Part shown: one piece after another, positions 35,718 through 43,956 of the stretch
Layout of the letters: the number at the start of each line of letters is the position of its first letter
Position numbering within the stretch: the first letter of the stretch is position 1
Program-made: the position numbers and the translations under genes
The notes under the pieces: generated by a model
Databases searched by the model: none
Seen by the model: only the letters and a program-made list of their open reading frames with translations
What the model was told of the DNA's origin: nothing
Assembly: GCF_014303735.1 (NCBI RefSeq)
Contig: NZ_CP060296.1
Span: 3,989,501 to 4,053,500 of the forward strand
Length of the DNA stretch: 64,000 bases
Source of the DNA: Variovorax sp. PAMC28562
GTDB taxonomy: Bacteria > Pseudomonadota > Gammaproteobacteria > Burkholderiales > Burkholderiaceae_C
Direction of reading: 5' to 3'

Positions 35718-36281
35718 TCAGACTTCAATCTTCACGCACTCGCCGAAAGCGATCGGATGCGCTGGCCAATCGGCTGCGGTGACCGGCACGCGCACACCGC
35801 GCTGCAACAGCGTCACGGCCCGCATCACGCCTGCATGCGTCACCCAGAGTGCGTCGGTGCCCGAGACAAGCCACGTGTCCCATGCAATCCCCACGCGCTG
35901 CATGAAAAGGCGCGTGCTTTCCCCGGTACTACCGGCGCGCCCATCGGCGAAGTCGGCCATCCATGCATCGAACTCGGTGCGCGCTACGTCTCGCCACGGG
36001 CTGCCTTCCCATACGCCGAAATCCATCTCGGCCAGGTTGGGGTCGTAGCGGCACAGCGGCAGATCGGTGCGCAGCACGGCGACCTCTTTCGCCAACGCGG
36101 CACAACGCTGCAACGGCGAACTGACGAACGCCATGCCATCGAGAAGCCGCGTGCCGATGGCGACAGATACGGCAACTGCAGCGGCCAGCGTGCCGTCGTG
36201 ATGTGCAGCCAGGTCGGTCACGCCATAGCAAAGGCCGGCCTCGGCAATAACCGGCGCGTGTCGGACCATCCAGAGCTTCAT
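35718..36281 (-). CDS. cobC: Histidine phosphatase, probable alpha-ribazole phosphatase
   Basis: This 187-residue phosphoglycerate-mutase-fold phosphatase has the catalytic motif MKLWMVRHAPV at the N-terminus, SSPLQRCAALAKEV, and a second His in ALWVTHAGVMRA. As the last gene of a cobalamin operon, directly after cobS (14-base gap), it most likely removes the phosphate from alpha-ribazole phosphate or adenosylcobalamin phosphate. The longer open frame to 36518 overlaps cobS and is rejected in favour of the ATG at 36281. Confidence 0.85.
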   Translation of the reverse strand: MKLWMVRHAPVIAEAGLCYGVTDLAAHHDGTLAAAVAVSVAIGTRLLDGMAFVSSPLQRCAALAKEVAVLRTDLPLCRYDPNLAEMDFGVWEGSPWRDVARTEFDAWMADFADGRAGSTGESTRLFMQRVGIAWDTWLVSGTDALWVTHAGVMRAVTLLQRGVRVPVTAADWPAHPIAFGECVKIEV

Positions 36282-36295
36282 CGCCTTCCTCGGCT

Positions 36296-37135
36296 TCAGC
36301 GCAGCGCGGCCGGCGTCATCGCGAACGCCAGAGCCAGATAGATTGCCAGTTCGCAGACCTGCTGCGTGGCGCCGAGTCCATCGCCGGTAAAACCTTGCAA
36401 GCGCCGCCAGAACAAACGTGCCATGACCGCGGCCGCGGCGGCACAGGCCGCCAGCGCGGTGACCGTCGTCGTTCCACCCTGCATCCACGCAAGCAACGCC
36501 ACCGCAGGCACCGCCCACAGCATGCCGACGCTCAATGCACCGTTGCCAATCGCGTCCGCCAGCGGCTTGGACTTGCTCGCACCGCTGTCGCCGACGTAAG
36601 GCATCCAGCGAATCAGAAATAACGGCGCCAGTCGTGACAGGACATGCGAGAAGACGATCGCGCTCAGCGCGACGGATGCGCCCCGTTCACCGCTGACACC
36701 ACCGCCACCGCCACCGGCCAGCATCGCCAGCAACGCAAACTTGAGCCCCAGCGCCAGCACCAAAGCGATGGCACCGAAGGCGCCGATGCGCGAGTCCTTC
36801 ATGATCTCCAGGGCACGCGATCGATCGGCCGAACCGCCGAGTCCATCTGCTACGTCGGCCAGCCCGTCCTCATGAAACGCGCCCGTCAGCAACACGGTGG
36901 CGATGGTGCTCAGCACTGCCGCGACCCAGGCTCCGCCAGCGCCCGGCAAGCCACGCTCGACCACGAAGAAAACCGCCGCACCCAGCGCGCCGACGATCCA
37001 GCCGACACCGGGGAAATGCGCCGCGCTGGCACGCAGCATCTGCGGGCTGAAACCGACCCATTGCGCCAGCCGACCGGTGACCGGCACGCGCGTGAAGAAC
37101 TGAAGCGCCAGCAGGTAGTGGCGTATGCCGTTCAT
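36296..37135 (-). CDS. cobS: Adenosylcobinamide-GDP ribazoletransferase
   Basis: CobS joins adenosylcobinamide-GDP and alpha-ribazole in the inner membrane, the step that completes the cobalamin nucleotide loop. The 279-residue protein is hydrophobic with several membrane segments. It shows LLALQFFTRVPV at the N-terminus, FPGVGWIVGALGA, and the signature AFHEDGLADVADGLGGSADRSRALEIMKDSRIGAFG (in two pieces). The ATG at 37135 overlaps the cobT stop codon. Confidence 0.94.
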   Translation of the reverse strand: MNGIRHYLLALQFFTRVPVTGRLAQWVGFSPQMLRASAAHFPGVGWIVGALGAAVFFVVERGLPGAGGAWVAAVLSTIATVLLTGAFHEDGLADVADGLGGSADRSRALEIMKDSRIGAFGAIALVLALGLKFALLAMLAGGGGGGVSGERGASVALSAIVFSHVLSRLAPLFLIRWMPYVGDSGASKSKPLADAIGNGALSVGMLWAVPAVALLAWMQGGTTTVTALAACAAAAAVMARLFWRRLQGFTGDGLGATQQVCELAIYLALAFAMTPAALR

Positions 37136-38184
37136 GCGCCGTCTTGCCGCGACACACCCGCCGCCTCGAAGCTCGCCATCTCGCGCAGGATGCGCGTTGC
37201 CGATTCGAGCAACGGCCAAGCCAACGCGGCGCCCGAGCCTTCACCCAGTCGCAGATCGAGTCGCAGCAGCGGCTGCAGTCCGAGGCGCGCAAGCAGCAGT
37301 GCATGACCAGGTTCGGCGGACACATGCGCAGCAACGCAACGCTGAACCACATGCGGCTGCAACGTGTATGCGATCAGCACCGCGGCACCGGTGATGAAGC
37401 CGTCGACGACGATCACACGGCGTTCTTCGGCCGCCTGCAGCACGGCACCGACCAGCGTGGCAACCTCGAATCCACCGAACGCAGCGAGCGCATCCATTGG
37501 CGCGACAGCATCTCGATGCAACGCCATCACCTCTGCGAGTACGCTGCGTTTGCGCGCCAGCCCTGCCGCATCGAGTCCCGTGCCGATGCCGACGCAATCG
37601 TCGAGTGACAGGCCGGCCAGGCGTGACAGCAACATCGACGCGGCGGACGTGTTGCCGATGCCCATCTCGCCGAGCAATAGCGCGTTGCCTGGCAACAGGC
37701 GCACCACATCGCGTCCGTTGGCGATGGCCTGTGCGCATTGCGACGGAGTCATCGCCGGGCCGGTCGATGCGTCGGCCGTGCCCGCAGCGATCTTGCGAAC
37801 GACCAGGCCCGGCATCGGCGCGAAGTCGTGCCGTACGCCGCAATCGACCACCGTCAACGCCAGTCCATGCTGGCGCGCGAGCACGCTCACCGCCGCGCCG
37901 CCGCCCAGAAAGTTCTGCACCATCTGCCAAGTGACGTCGCTCGGATAGGCCGACACGCCGCGTGCCGCCAGCCCGTGATCGCCGGCGCACACCAGCAGTT
38001 GTGGATGCTGCAACGTCGGCGACTCACTGCGGAGGATGGTGCCCAGGCGAATGGCCAGCGCTTCCAGTTGGCCTAGAGCGCCGATGGGCTTGGTCTTGTT
38101 GTCGATGAGGTGCTGCAGGCGTGCAGTGAGCGCGGCGTCATGCAGGTCGGCGATATGCAAGTCGGCAATGTGCGGGATGTTCAT
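37132..38184 (-). CDS. cobT: Nicotinate-nucleotide--dimethylbenzimidazole phosphoribosyltransferase
   Basis: CobT makes alpha-ribazole phosphate from dimethylbenzimidazole and nicotinate mononucleotide, activating the lower ligand of cobalamin. The 350-residue protein shows DNKTKPIGALGQLEALA, VCAGDHGLAARGVSAYP, LLLGEMGIGNTSAASMLL, GIGTGLDAAGLARK and IVVDGFITGAAVLIAY, all typical. The N-terminus carries a short tandem duplication, HIADLHIADLHDA, which looks harmless. Translation is coupled to cobS by a four-base overlap. Confidence 0.95.
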   Translation of the reverse strand: MNIPHIADLHIADLHDAALTARLQHLIDNKTKPIGALGQLEALAIRLGTILRSESPTLQHPQLLVCAGDHGLAARGVSAYPSDVTWQMVQNFLGGGAAVSVLARQHGLALTVVDCGVRHDFAPMPGLVVRKIAAGTADASTGPAMTPSQCAQAIANGRDVVRLLPGNALLLGEMGIGNTSAASMLLSRLAGLSLDDCVGIGTGLDAAGLARKRSVLAEVMALHRDAVAPMDALAAFGGFEVATLVGAVLQAAEERRVIVVDGFITGAAVLIAYTLQPHVVQRCVAAHVSAEPGHALLLARLGLQPLLRLDLRLGEGSGAALAWPLLESATRILREMASFEAAGVSRQDGA

Positions 38185-38205
38185 TCGAGTTCGTTTTGTT
38201 TTGAA

Positions 38206-39663
38206 TCAGTCGATCAGCGAGCGCAGGACGCCCGCATCGAAATGCGTGTCGATGTAGTCGGCCAGTCCATCGAACACCGAGTCCAGCGTCGGCACTGTCG
38301 CACCGAACAGCGCATGCAGCACGGCCGGGTCTTCGAACATGCCGTGCAGGTAGATACCCAGCACATTGCCCGCGCCGTTCTGCCAAGCCAAGCCGTCGTT
38401 CATCACCGGCAATGCGTGGTCGCCGGCTGCCGCCATGGCGCTGTGCTCGGCAGTACGGCCGTGGTGAATCTCGTAGCCGTGCATCGCCACGCCGGACAGC
38501 GCGGCCCACGCCCCACCGACCGCGCCAAAACACGCATCCCGATGCCGCACGGTCTTGTCGGGATCGAACACGGTGACCACCGGCAGCAAGCCCAGGCCTG
38601 GCGCGTTGCCGTCGATGCCATGCGGATCGATCAGCGCCTCACCGAGCATCTGCAGGCCGCCGCAGATTCCGAGCACGGCACCACCCTGCGCTGCATGCGC
38701 CGCGATCTCGTGGTCGAGCCCCTGCGCACGCAGCCAAGCCAGGTCACCGCTCGTGTGCTTTGAACCCGGCAGCACGATCCAGTGGGCATCGACCAGTTCG
38801 CTGGGCGTGCGTGCCCACCGCAGTCGAATGCCCGGCACGTTCTTCAGCGGCTGGAATTCGTCGAGGTTGCTGATGCGTGGGTAAGCGACAACCGCAACCG
38901 TCTTGCCTGCGCCGAACTCCGCCGTATCGAACACGCCATCTTCTTCAGGCAAGCCATGCGACCACCACATCGGCAACGTCGCGACCGTCGGCACACCTGT
39001 CATCTTCTGCAACTGCTCCGGCGCGGGCGCCAACAACGACGCATCACCGCGAAACTTGTTCAGCACGAAGCCGCTCAACAGCGCCCGGTCGGCGTCCGGC
39101 ATCAACGCCCAGGTGCCGTACAGATGCGCGAAAGCGCCACCGCGATCGATGTCCGTCACCAGCAGGCAGCGCGCGTTCGCGTGGCGCGCTACGCGCAGGT
39201 TGACGATGTCCGATGCCATCAGGTTGATCTCGGCTGGCGAGCCGGCGCCTTCGATCACCACCACGTCGTTCTCGGCACGCAGTGCATCGAGAGCGTCGAC
39301 GATGGTCGGCCACACGCGCTCGCTACGGCCCCGCCACGGCAAGGCCGACAGCGCTTCGCTCACCTGCCCCATCAGCACGACCTGGCTGTGCGTATCGCGC
39401 TCGGGCTTGAGCAGCAAGGGGTTCATGCGCACGTCGGGTATCGCGCGGGCGGCCAGTGCCTGAAAGTATTGCGCGCTGCCGATCTCGCCGCCCTCGTTCT
39501 CGGCCGTGGCGCCCACGACGCGCGCGTTGTTGCTCATGTTCTGCGCCTTGAACGGCGCGACCTTGAGCCCTTGTCGTGCATACCAGCGGCACAACGCGGT
39601 GGCGAGCCAGCTCTTGCCGGCACCGCTGGTGGTGCCGAGGACCATGACGCAGCGTGCGGTCAC
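38206..39663 (-). CDS. cobQ: Cobyric acid synthase
   Basis: CobQ amidates four side chains of adenosylcobyrinic acid diamide using ATP and glutamine. The 485-residue protein has the ATP-binding loop MVLGTTSGAGKSWLATAL, then KAQNMSNNARVV. A C-terminal triad glutaminase domain follows, with the nucleophile Cys in VLGICGGLQMLG and the His in HGYEIHHGRT. The open frame continues to 39933. A GTG at 39663 (MTARCVMVLG) is chosen over the ATG at 39645; neither has a clear ribosome site. It is the first gene of the late cobalamin operon. Confidence 0.93.
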   Translation of the reverse strand: MTARCVMVLGTTSGAGKSWLATALCRWYARQGLKVAPFKAQNMSNNARVVGATAENEGGEIGSAQYFQALAARAIPDVRMNPLLLKPERDTHSQVVLMGQVSEALSALPWRGRSERVWPTIVDALDALRAENDVVVIEGAGSPAEINLMASDIVNLRVARHANARCLLVTDIDRGGAFAHLYGTWALMPDADRALLSGFVLNKFRGDASLLAPAPEQLQKMTGVPTVATLPMWWSHGLPEEDGVFDTAEFGAGKTVAVVAYPRISNLDEFQPLKNVPGIRLRWARTPSELVDAHWIVLPGSKHTSGDLAWLRAQGLDHEIAAHAAQGGAVLGICGGLQMLGEALIDPHGIDGNAPGLGLLPVVTVFDPDKTVRHRDACFGAVGGAWAALSGVAMHGYEIHHGRTAEHSAMAAAGDHALPVMNDGLAWQNGAGNVLGIYLHGMFEDPAVLHALFGATVPTLDSVFDGLADYIDTHFDAGVLRSLID

Positions 39664-39695
39664 GGGCTCGAAAACGAGGTGGAAGACAAGGCGTA

Positions 39696-39753
39696 AATCG
39701 AGGCGTTCATACCCTCGATTGTGGCGCGCTGCGGTGCCCGCACCGAGCGCGCC
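39696..39753 (-). other. Two tandem hairpins between lipoprotein gene and cobQ
   Basis: The first hairpin met on the minus strand is very stable. GGCGCGCT (39723-39730) pairs with AGCGCGCC (39746-39753), and CGGTGC (39732-39737) pairs inside it with GCACCG (39740-39745). The second pairs AATCGAGG (39696-39703) with CCTCGATT (39713-39720) around nine bases. Neither has a clear T-run. They may terminate the lipoprotein message or structure the cobQ leader. No cobalamin-riboswitch B12 box was found here. Confidence 0.5.
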
Positions 39754-39760
39754 TTGCGGC

Positions 39761-41002
39761 TCACTCTTTCTTGTGTTCCGGCTTTGGCCGCTCGCCCGGA
39801 TGGCTCCCTGTCGATGGCCGGATGGCTTGCCTTTGGGGCGGCTGCGCGTGTCCGGCAAAACGCTCGGGCGGCCGCTGCGCATGATGGGCTGCTTGCTGGA
39901 CATTCGACTGCCTGGCGGCTTCGATCCGCTCATCGCTGACGCGCGACATGCGAGGAGCCTCCGGCGACGCCGCTGGACTCAAAGCCGCTTGACGATGCTC
40001 CGGTTCCGGGCGCTGCACGGAGGCTGCCGACGGTGCCGATAGCGTGCCGATTGAAGGTGCAGACCGAACCACCTGCGCTGCCGGCAGGGCGACGGGTGTC
40101 CGGCCGGACATGAAGGCAGCAACCGGTTTCGTGCTCACCGGAACCGGTGCTTCGAGGCGCATCACCGGCGGCAGCGCAGCCGCGAGATGCGCAGCCGCCG
40201 GCACTGCGGCTTCAAAAGGTTTTCCGCTCGCCGTGACGCCCGCCGGCGCCGTCACCGTGAAATTGCGTGTGTTGGCAATGTTCGTGACGTTGTTGGTGAT
40301 GTTGTTGTTGTTGTTGTTGATCGTCGTGTTTTGAATCCGCATGCCGACGTTGGTGACCGGCGGTGCGCTCGTCACCACGGCCGGCGGCGTACCGATAGGC
40401 GCGGGCACGATGAGACCTGGCCTCGAACCGGGCGGCGGCGGCACGAACACGCCCTGTGGACCGATTGGAGGTAGCCCCGCGACGACACCGACCCCGGGCG
40501 CGGCAAAGGCAATGGAAATACCGAGAGGCGGAGGTACGAACCGCAATCCTGGCGCGGACCAATAGCCGGAAACGAACAGGACCGCGTTGTCGCGATGCTC
40601 GTAGTACGGCTGGACCCATCCATAGCCCAATTGCGGCGGTGCCATCCAGCGCCCGGCAGACCAGACCCAACGGTCGTGCCAATCCCAGTAACCACCGGTC
40701 CACACCGCCAGCGGAAACGGCGAAAGCGGGGGCACTTCGACCAGCATTGCCGGCGGCGCCCAGCGGACGGCGATCGGTTCCGGCTGCACCATCGGAGGGT
40801 CGATGTAGACGCTGATCACTGGCATCACGACAGGCGACGAATACGCTACTGCAGCCGTTGGAAGCGGACTCATGTAGACCGGCGGCGGCCGAACGACGAC
40901 GTAGCGCGGCGGTGGCGGAGGCGGCGCGACGCAGCCGGCGACCAGGGTCGCGAGGCACATGGCAGCCAAAGAGGCGGACGGCGAGACGATGTTTTTTTTC
41001 AT
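39761..41002 (-). CDS. Proline-rich outer-membrane lipoprotein with Trp/Tyr-rich WxxGxW-like repeats
   Basis: This 413-residue predicted lipoprotein has a signal with lipobox LVAGC (Cys about residue 24) and a Pro-rich segment (CVAPPPPPPRYVVVRPPP). An aromatic region resembling YXWGXW-type repeats follows (WTGGYWDWHDRWVWSAGRWM, then FVSGYWSAPG). Beyond it lie a glycine/proline stretch, a run of six Asn (TINNNNNNITNN), and a long low-complexity Ala/Pro/Glu/His C-terminus. The function is unknown. Such proteins sit on the inner face of the outer membrane. ATG at 41002 was chosen because it gives the lipoprotein signal. Confidence 0.75.
   Translation of the reverse strand: MKKNIVSPSASLAAMCLATLVAGCVAPPPPPPRYVVVRPPPVYMSPLPTAAVAYSSPVVMPVISVYIDPPMVQPEPIAVRWAPPAMLVEVPPLSPFPLAVWTGGYWDWHDRWVWSAGRWMAPPQLGYGWVQPYYEHRDNAVLFVSGYWSAPGLRFVPPPLGISIAFAAPGVGVVAGLPPIGPQGVFVPPPPGSRPGLIVPAPIGTPPAVVTSAPPVTNVGMRIQNTTINNNNNNITNNVTNIANTRNFTVTAPAGVTASGKPFEAAVPAAAHLAAALPPVMRLEAPVPVSTKPVAAFMSGRTPVALPAAQVVRSAPSIGTLSAPSAASVQRPEPEHRQAALSPAASPEAPRMSRVSDERIEAARQSNVQQAAHHAQRPPERFAGHAQPPQRQAIRPSTGSHPGERPKPEHKKE
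40301..40319 (+). repeat. GTT trinucleotide microsatellite coding poly-Asn
   Basis: Six GTT units in tandem (plus strand) encode six asparagines on the minus strand within the proline-rich lipoprotein, flanked by further Asn codons. Length change would alter the Asn run without shifting the frame. Confidence 0.8.
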
Positions 41003-41112
41003 GAGAACGTGGCACTCGGAAAGCAGCGGTTGGGCCGTGGAAGCCAAAGGGCTACGTCATGGAAGGACGCGCCTTTGAGGTCGGGTGCCCGGTCCGCCGG
41101 GCGCCTCTCGAC

Positions 41113-41445
41113 TCACTTGCCGATCTGGGCGCTGACGCCGTTCTCTTGCTGGTTCAGGGCACGTTGGTCCAGCTTCGTGATGTGGCCGCCATCCTGCCGC
41201 GCCATGGCATGTTCTTCGCGGCGAATCTGCCGATCTTCTTTGTGCAGCGTGGCTGCTTGGCCCTTGCTGATCTCGCCACTTTTCACTTCGTTGTTGATGC
41301 GCCGGTCCTGGTGATTCAGGCGCGCGTTGACTTCGGTACGGCGCGGGTGGGCATGCTGCCACGGTGTCTCTGCCATCGCGCCGACAGTGAAGGTGGCGGC
41401 GCCGAAGGCGACCACAGCGAAGGCGAACGTAGTGCGATTGAACAT
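41113..41445 (-). CDS. Small periplasmic protein of unknown function
   Basis: This 110-residue protein has a clear Sec signal (MFNRTTFAFAVVAFGAATFTVGAMA, cut before ETPWQ). A highly charged, helical mature part is rich in Arg, His, Asn and Gln. Loose repeats such as NARLNHQDRRINNEVKSGEI and HKEDRQIRREEHAMARQDGG are of the kind seen in small stress-related periplasmic proteins. No named family was recognised. A nine-pair interrupted hairpin (GCATGA at 41464 with TCATGC at 41482) lies in its leader. It is upstream of the lipoprotein gene on the same strand. Confidence 0.7.
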   Translation of the reverse strand: MFNRTTFAFAVVAFGAATFTVGAMAETPWQHAHPRRTEVNARLNHQDRRINNEVKSGEISKGQAATLHKEDRQIRREEHAMARQDGGHITKLDQRALNQQENGVSAQIGK

Positions 41446-41590
41446 TGGAAGTCCTGAAAGGTTGCATGAAACCGAGCGGTCTCATGCGCTTACAACGTCG
41501 ATCGAAAATGGCCTGTTGACGTGTCGGGAAATCTATTTCGTAAAAGTCGACGGCCATTGAAAGCCGATTGCAAGGCAATGATTGCCCCGG

Positions 41591-42394
41591 TCAAATCGCG
41601 TGCGCCCTAGTCAGCACATAGTCCTGGTGCACGACGTTGTCGTAGTAGTAAGGCTCGGCCATCGCATCGAACTCGCTGCGCAGGGCGGCGAGCTTCTCCG
41701 GCTCGCTCACAAGTCGTTCGACCAGCTTCTGCAACGGGCCAATCGTGCGTTCCATGGACAGCCGGTAGTGCGAAAGGCTGAGCGACGGATATGCCATGAC
41801 GCCTCGCTCGAAGAAAGGCGAGTCGAAGCGAGCACCGAGTCGCTCGGCGATCACCGCCAGATTTCCCCATTGCGGTGGCGGCGCTGAACCCGAAGGCAGT
41901 GGCGGCGAATTGCGTCCGACGAACGCGAACATGCGGCCCACCATGTGCTCCGGCGGCCAGGTCGCAAAGGCGATGCGGCCGCCAGGCTTCAGCACGCGAC
42001 GCATCTCGGCGATGGCGACCTCTGGCCTTGGCGCGAACATGTGCCCGAACTGGCTCAGCACCACATCGAAGCTCGCATCGGCATAGGGCAACTGTTCCGC
42101 ATCGCCCTCGGTCCATTCGATCTCTTCGTGGCCAGCGATGCGTGCATTTTCATGCGCCTGTGCGAGCAGTTCAGGCGTCAGGTCGAGCGCCTTGACGCGC
42201 GCACCCGCGCGAGCCGCGGTGATGGCTGCAACACCGGTGCCGGTGGCGACATCCAGCACCGTATCGCCGGGGGCAATGGCCGCGAACTTGACGAGGTGCG
42301 CTGCCACCGGCGTGGTGCTCGTGGCGGTCGGACCGAACGATGCCCACAACTCGCGCTGGCGTTTTTTGAGTTCGGCAAAAGGGTCGTGGTCCAT
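41591..42394 (-). CDS. Class I SAM-dependent methyltransferase
   Basis: This 267-residue methyltransferase has the SAM-binding motif I VLDVATGTGVAAITAARAGA, acidic loop ALDLTPELLAQA, EGDAEQLPYADASFDVVLSQFG, and AEMRRVLKPGGRIAFATW. The pattern matches UbiE/Methyltransf_11-type small-molecule methyltransferases; the substrate is unknown. GGAG lies seven bases before the ATG at 42394. It is downstream of the RND operon on the same strand, with a 76-base gap. Confidence 0.87.
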   Translation of the reverse strand: MDHDPFAELKKRQRELWASFGPTATSTTPVAAHLVKFAAIAPGDTVLDVATGTGVAAITAARAGARVKALDLTPELLAQAHENARIAGHEEIEWTEGDAEQLPYADASFDVVLSQFGHMFAPRPEVAIAEMRRVLKPGGRIAFATWPPEHMVGRMFAFVGRNSPPLPSGSAPPPQWGNLAVIAERLGARFDSPFFERGVMAYPSLSLSHYRLSMERTIGPLQKLVERLVSEPEKLAALRSEFDAMAEPYYYDNVVHQDYVLTRAHAI

Positions 42395-42470
42395 GCGGTG
42401 CTCCGTGCAATTAAGACGGGCAGACTGTATGCCTAGCGGGCGCGAAGGCAAGCCCCTTAAAGGCCTATGC

Positions 42471-43922
42471 CTATCCGTTTACTGCGAGCACCGCCGGCGC
42501 ATCCCACCCACCGCCCAACGCGCGAATTAAATTTACCGTCGCCTGGTATTGCGCCGACTTCACCTGCAGCGCGAGCCGCCGATTGCGCAGCTCGCTGCGC
42601 CGCGCGTCGAGCAGATCGAGCTGGCTCACATAGCCGTTGCGATAGCGCGAATCCGAGAGCACCGTGGCGCGGCGCGCCGATGCAACCGCCCTCGCCTGCA
42701 CGTCCGATTGCTCCTGCAATAGCCGCAGCGAGGCGAGCTGGTCTTCGACTTCCCTGAAAGCCACGAGCACCTGTTCGCGGTAGCTTGCCAGCGCACCGTC
42801 GAGTTGCGCCGATGCGCCCTGCACGCCGGCCTCGCGGCGACCCCCGTCGAGCAACGGCAACGACAGCAATGCACCAATACCCCACGAGCGTGCCGACCAC
42901 TTGAAGAGGTCGCTCAGGTCCGAAGAGGCGTAGCCACCACCACCCGTCAGCGCGATGGTGGGGAACCACGCAGTCTTCGCGACGCCGAGGCGTGCCTGCG
43001 CGGCTTCCATGCTGCGCTGCGCGGCGGCGATGTCGGGGCGCCGTTCGAGCACGGTCGACGGCAAGCCGGCCGGGATCGATGGCAAAGCGGTCGACCACTC
43101 GCCGCTGTTCATGGCGAAGTTGGATGCGACGTCGCCGGTCAGCACGGCCAGAGCGTGTTCGAGCAAGGCGCGTTGGCGGTCGAGTGCCAGCGCGTCGGAC
43201 TCGGTTGCGGCCACTTCGGTCTGCACGCGGGCGACATCGAGCTCGGCCAGATCACCGGCCTTGAAGCGCCGCTCGGTCAGCCTCAGGGTGTCGGCGTAGG
43301 CATCGACCTGCTCGCGCACCAGGGCACGTTCGGCATCGAGCGCGCGCACGGACAGATAGGTCTGCGCGGTCTCGGCCTGCACCAGCAAGCGAGCGCTTTG
43401 CAACAACGACTCGCGCGATTGCGCATCGAGCGACGCCGCATTGCTGGCACCCGACAACTTGCCGAACAGATCGACTTCGTACGACACGCTGACCCCGGCG
43501 TTCAACAGCGTGGAGGGCTTGTTGCTCAGGTTGCGGTCGATGCCGGCCTGTCGGCTCGCACCGGCACCCAGGCCGACCTGCACCGATCGGTCGGCATCGA
43601 CGGTGCGTGCCAGTGCGCGTGCCTCGCCGAGCCGCGCAGCCGCTTGCTGCACGCTGGTGTTGTTGACGGCAGCGCGCTCGACGAGCTCGTTGAGCACCGG
43701 GTCATTGAACGCGACCCACCAATTGCCTGCGGCCTGCGCAGACGCAGCGTTGGTTGTCGCCGCAGCGGCGCCCTTGGCGGTCTGTTCCTTGAACTGCACC
43801 GGCGTCGTGATGCCGGTCGACACCTCGCCGGTCGACGCGCAGCCAGCGAGCACCAATGCAGCCACGAGCGGCAGCAAGGCGGTGCGCAGCGGGCGCGCGA
43901 AATACGAGAAATTGCTTGTCAT
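42471..43922 (-). CDS. RND efflux outer-membrane lipoprotein (OprM/NodT family)
   Basis: This is the outer-membrane channel of a tripartite pump. The 483-residue protein has a lipoprotein signal (LVAALVLAGCASTG), then NWWVAFNDPVLNELVERA. It carries the repeated TolC-type helical segments (SYEVDLFGKLSGASNAASLDAQ, EVDQ-like hairpins) and LERRPDIAAAQRSMEAAQARLGVAKTAWFPTIALTG in pieces. AAGGAG sits eight bases before the ATG at 43922. It is the last gene of the efflux operon, 34 bases after the permease. Confidence 0.92.
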   Translation of the reverse strand: MTSNFSYFARPLRTALLPLVAALVLAGCASTGEVSTGITTPVQFKEQTAKGAAAATTNAASAQAAGNWWVAFNDPVLNELVERAAVNNTSVQQAAARLGEARALARTVDADRSVQVGLGAGASRQAGIDRNLSNKPSTLLNAGVSVSYEVDLFGKLSGASNAASLDAQSRESLLQSARLLVQAETAQTYLSVRALDAERALVREQVDAYADTLRLTERRFKAGDLAELDVARVQTEVAATESDALALDRQRALLEHALAVLTGDVASNFAMNSGEWSTALPSIPAGLPSTVLERRPDIAAAQRSMEAAQARLGVAKTAWFPTIALTGGGGYASSDLSDLFKWSARSWGIGALLSLPLLDGGRREAGVQGASAQLDGALASYREQVLVAFREVEDQLASLRLLQEQSDVQARAVASARRATVLSDSRYRNGYVSQLDLLDARRSELRNRRLALQVKSAQYQATVNLIRALGGGWDAPAVLAVNG

Positions 43923-43956
43923 GATGAATCTCCTTCTGGTCGCAGTAACGCGGCCC

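Noticed and set aside
39664..39760. Cobalamin riboswitch upstream of cobQ
   Set aside because: No B12-box-like conserved sequence was found in the leader, only two simple hairpins; reported as hairpins instead.
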